Positions 5,634 through 6,236 of a stretch of 6,236 nucleotides of DNA are shown in pieces. This stretch comes from Candidatus Melainabacteria bacterium (GTDB lineage Bacteria > Cyanobacteriota > Vampirovibrionia > Obscuribacterales > Obscuribacteraceae). The stretch covers positions 1 to 6,236 of the forward strand of contig PLXC01000164.1 in NCBI GenBank assembly GCA_003151275.1, in the 5' to 3' direction. The position numbers were made by a program, and so were the translations under genes. The stretch's first letter is position 1. Each line of letters starts with the position of its first letter. The notes beneath the pieces are model-generated. The model was not told where the DNA came from. It was given only the letters and a program-made list of their open reading frames with translations, and searched no databases.

Positions 5634-5726
5634 GTGACAGCGTGCGCGCCGAGCTTCGTGTTGTCACCGCTGATGGTGTGACGCCAATGCGCAGTGCACA
5701 GTGCACCATCGGTGGTTTGCCATTGG
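5634..5726 (+). ncRNA. Highly structured 3' region, possible small RNA or structured 3' UTR
   Basis: Three stems can be drawn. A: 5634-5644 with 5657-5667, 11 pairs (GTGACA with TGTCAC, then CG, GC and three G-U pairs), loop of 12. B: GTCACC (5663-5668) with GGTGTGAC (5675-5682), which needs a two-base bulge and competes with A for the same strand. C: CCAATG plus GCA (5684-5693, one bulge) with TGC plus CATTGG (5718-5726), enclosing a GTGCAC tandem repeat and a small CACC/GGTG hairpin. The region begins 5 bases after the mini-gene stop and runs up to the terminator. I do not recognise an RNA family. Confidence 0.35.
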
Positions 5727-5730
5727 ATGT

Positions 5731-5765
5731 AAGAAATCTTGCCGAAATGGGACAAGATTTCTTTT
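5731..5765. terminator. 11-bp perfect hairpin, probable terminator of the protease operon
   Basis: AAGAAATCTTG (5731-5741) and CAAGATTTCTT (5753-5763) are exact reverse complements around an 11-base loop, followed by TT. The stem is AT-rich and its 3' arm supplies most of the T run, so it may be bidirectional and serve the convergent TPR gene as well. Confidence 0.6.
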
Positions 5766-5796
5766 GCGAGAAGGAGCTAACTCAAGTTTTCAATTC

Positions 5797-5809
5797 TTTT
5801 GATCATTTC
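5797..5809. repeat. Direct repeat TTTTGATCATTTC, copy 1
   Basis: A 13-bp word with a TGATCA palindromic core, found again exactly at 5846-5858, 49 bases on, within a T-rich stretch. Confidence 0.55.
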
Positions 5810-5845
5810 GCTGCTTTTTGACAATTTTCGTCCTTTTTTCTATCT

Positions 5846-5858
5846 TTTTGATCATTTC
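5846..5858. repeat. Direct repeat TTTTGATCATTTC, copy 2
   Basis: Exact second copy of the 13-bp word at 5797-5809. The 49-base period is close to five helical turns, as for paired protein-binding sites, but no gene start is nearby. Confidence 0.55.
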
Positions 5859-5922
5859 AGACCAATCAAGTGACTTAAGTTCGTACAGTTGGCGGCGACT
5901 ATGGCTGCAATTCTGAGAAATC

Positions 5923-5934
5923 CGCTCTAGAGCG
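5923..5934. repeat. 12-bp perfect palindrome CGCTCTAGAGCG
   Basis: A perfect palindrome 20 bases beyond the stop of the convergent TPR gene. It could form a 4-bp hairpin with a CTAG loop, weak for a terminator, or be a protein-binding site. Confidence 0.35.
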
Positions 5935-5954
5935 AGCAGGCACCAGTTCTGGGT

Positions 5955-6236
5955 CTACTGGACCAGTCCTCGGTCCACTGTATTGGGAGCAAGCACCTTT
6001 GCTTGTTGGAACAATTCCCTGGCTTTCTCTCCATTCCCCCGTTGAAGATTCAACAGCGCTAACTTTCGCAGCCTTGATGAAAGCAGGGCAGGATCAACTT
6101 CTGCTATCGCCGAAAGGTTCTTTATCGCTTGTCGACAATTTTTTTCTGCTTTTTCAAATTGCCACTGCCTTGCATAAATCTCGGTGAGACCGTCGCAGAT
6201 TCTCGCTTGCAGCCAATTATCTTTGATGCGGGATTG
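5955..6236 (-). CDS. TPR-repeat protein, C-terminal 93 residues, cut by the right window edge
   Basis: The minus-strand frame is open from the window edge to a TAG at 5955-5957. Two tetratricopeptide-like helical hairpins are visible. The first runs from WLQARICDGLTEIYARQWQF through EKAEKNCRQAI (fragment residues 8-38). The second is RLRKLALLNLQRGNGEKARE through LFQQAKVLAP (about 53-83), with the usual small, aromatic and proline positions (A, L, G, A, F, A, P). The protein ends with a short tail, NTVDRGLVQ. TPR arrays mediate protein-protein contacts; nothing visible says what this protein does, and its N-terminal domains lie outside the window. It faces the protease operon tail to tail. Confidence 0.75.
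   Translation of the reverse strand, partial: QSRIKDNWLQARICDGLTEIYARQWQFEKAEKNCRQAIKNLSAIAEVDPALLSSRLRKLALLNLQRGNGEKARELFQQAKVLAPNTVDRGLVQ

Larger units (their letters stand above)
5630..5954. other. Intergenic region between the convergent protease operon and TPR gene
   Basis: No gene seen. The first 130 bases are densely self-complementary (5634-5726) and end in a terminator-like hairpin (5731-5765). The rest is T-rich on the plus strand with a 13-bp direct repeat (5797-5809 and 5846-5858), and a 12-bp palindrome (5923-5934) follows the TPR gene stop. Confidence 0.5.

Noticed and set aside
5495..5755. Minus-strand open frame of 86 codons over the mini-gene and structured region
   Set aside because: It has no recognisable domain or good ribosome binding site, and runs through the terminator hairpin and opposite the well-signalled 34-codon gene.
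5999..6187. Plus-strand open frame of 62 codons near the right edge
   Set aside because: It is antisense to the TPR protein gene, whose repeat pattern is clear on the minus strand.
1..6236. CRISPR array, tRNA, rRNA, insertion sequence or prophage genes
   Set aside because: I looked for regularly spaced repeats, a tRNA T-loop word with a matching acceptor stem, transposase or integrase motifs and terminal inverted repeats, and found none.

Overview
The window is bacterial chromosomal DNA of mid GC content (about half by eye), with clear AAGGAG-type ribosome binding sites and short gaps between genes. Nothing in it says phage, plasmid or insertion sequence: I see no transposase, integrase, CRISPR array, tRNA or rRNA. 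The mix of genes (an M49-family metallopeptidase, a MocR regulator, an exported ClpP-like protease, a TPR protein, several small unknown proteins) fits a free-living, environmental bacterium with a large genome, but I cannot name the phylum.

Left block (1-2503, minus strand): a co-directional cluster, read right to left. It starts with a 40-codon open stretch that has no start codon (2381-2503, possibly the tail of a decayed gene). Then come a 77-aa acidic helical protein of unknown function (2114-2347), a zinc-dependent cytidine/deoxycytidylate-type deaminase (1447-2088), a 75-aa unknown protein whose start overlaps the deaminase end by 41 bases (1260-1487), and the first 400 residues of an M49 (dipeptidyl peptidase III-like) zinc peptidase that leaves the window at base 1. 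The spacing suggests one transcript.

Middle (2859-4325, plus strand): a full-length MocR/GabR-type regulator, that is, a GntR winged helix fused to an aminotransferase-like PLP domain. It diverges from the left cluster across a gene-poor stretch of about 500 bases, so it may control that cluster. The PLP lysine is present, but the C-terminal arginine that normally holds a substrate carboxylate appears to be methionine.

Right block (4777-5629, plus strand): a signal-peptide-bearing ClpP/crotonase-fold serine protease followed, 43 bases on, by a 34-codon arginine-rich mini-gene with an excellent ribosome binding site. A 7-bp hairpin sits directly in front of the protease ribosome binding site. 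The mini-gene is followed by about 130 bases of densely self-complementary DNA ending in an 11-bp terminator-like hairpin. From the right edge a TPR protein gene (only its last 93 residues visible) runs convergently on the minus strand.

Two similar inverted repeats, TTTCGAGA-N6-TCTC, lie in the gap before the MocR gene (2616-2633) and in the gap before the protease gene (4609-4626). They may be operators of one regulator that links the two blocks. The most unusual items are the exported ClpP-like protease with its basic mini-protein, the structured RNA region behind it, and this shared inverted repeat.
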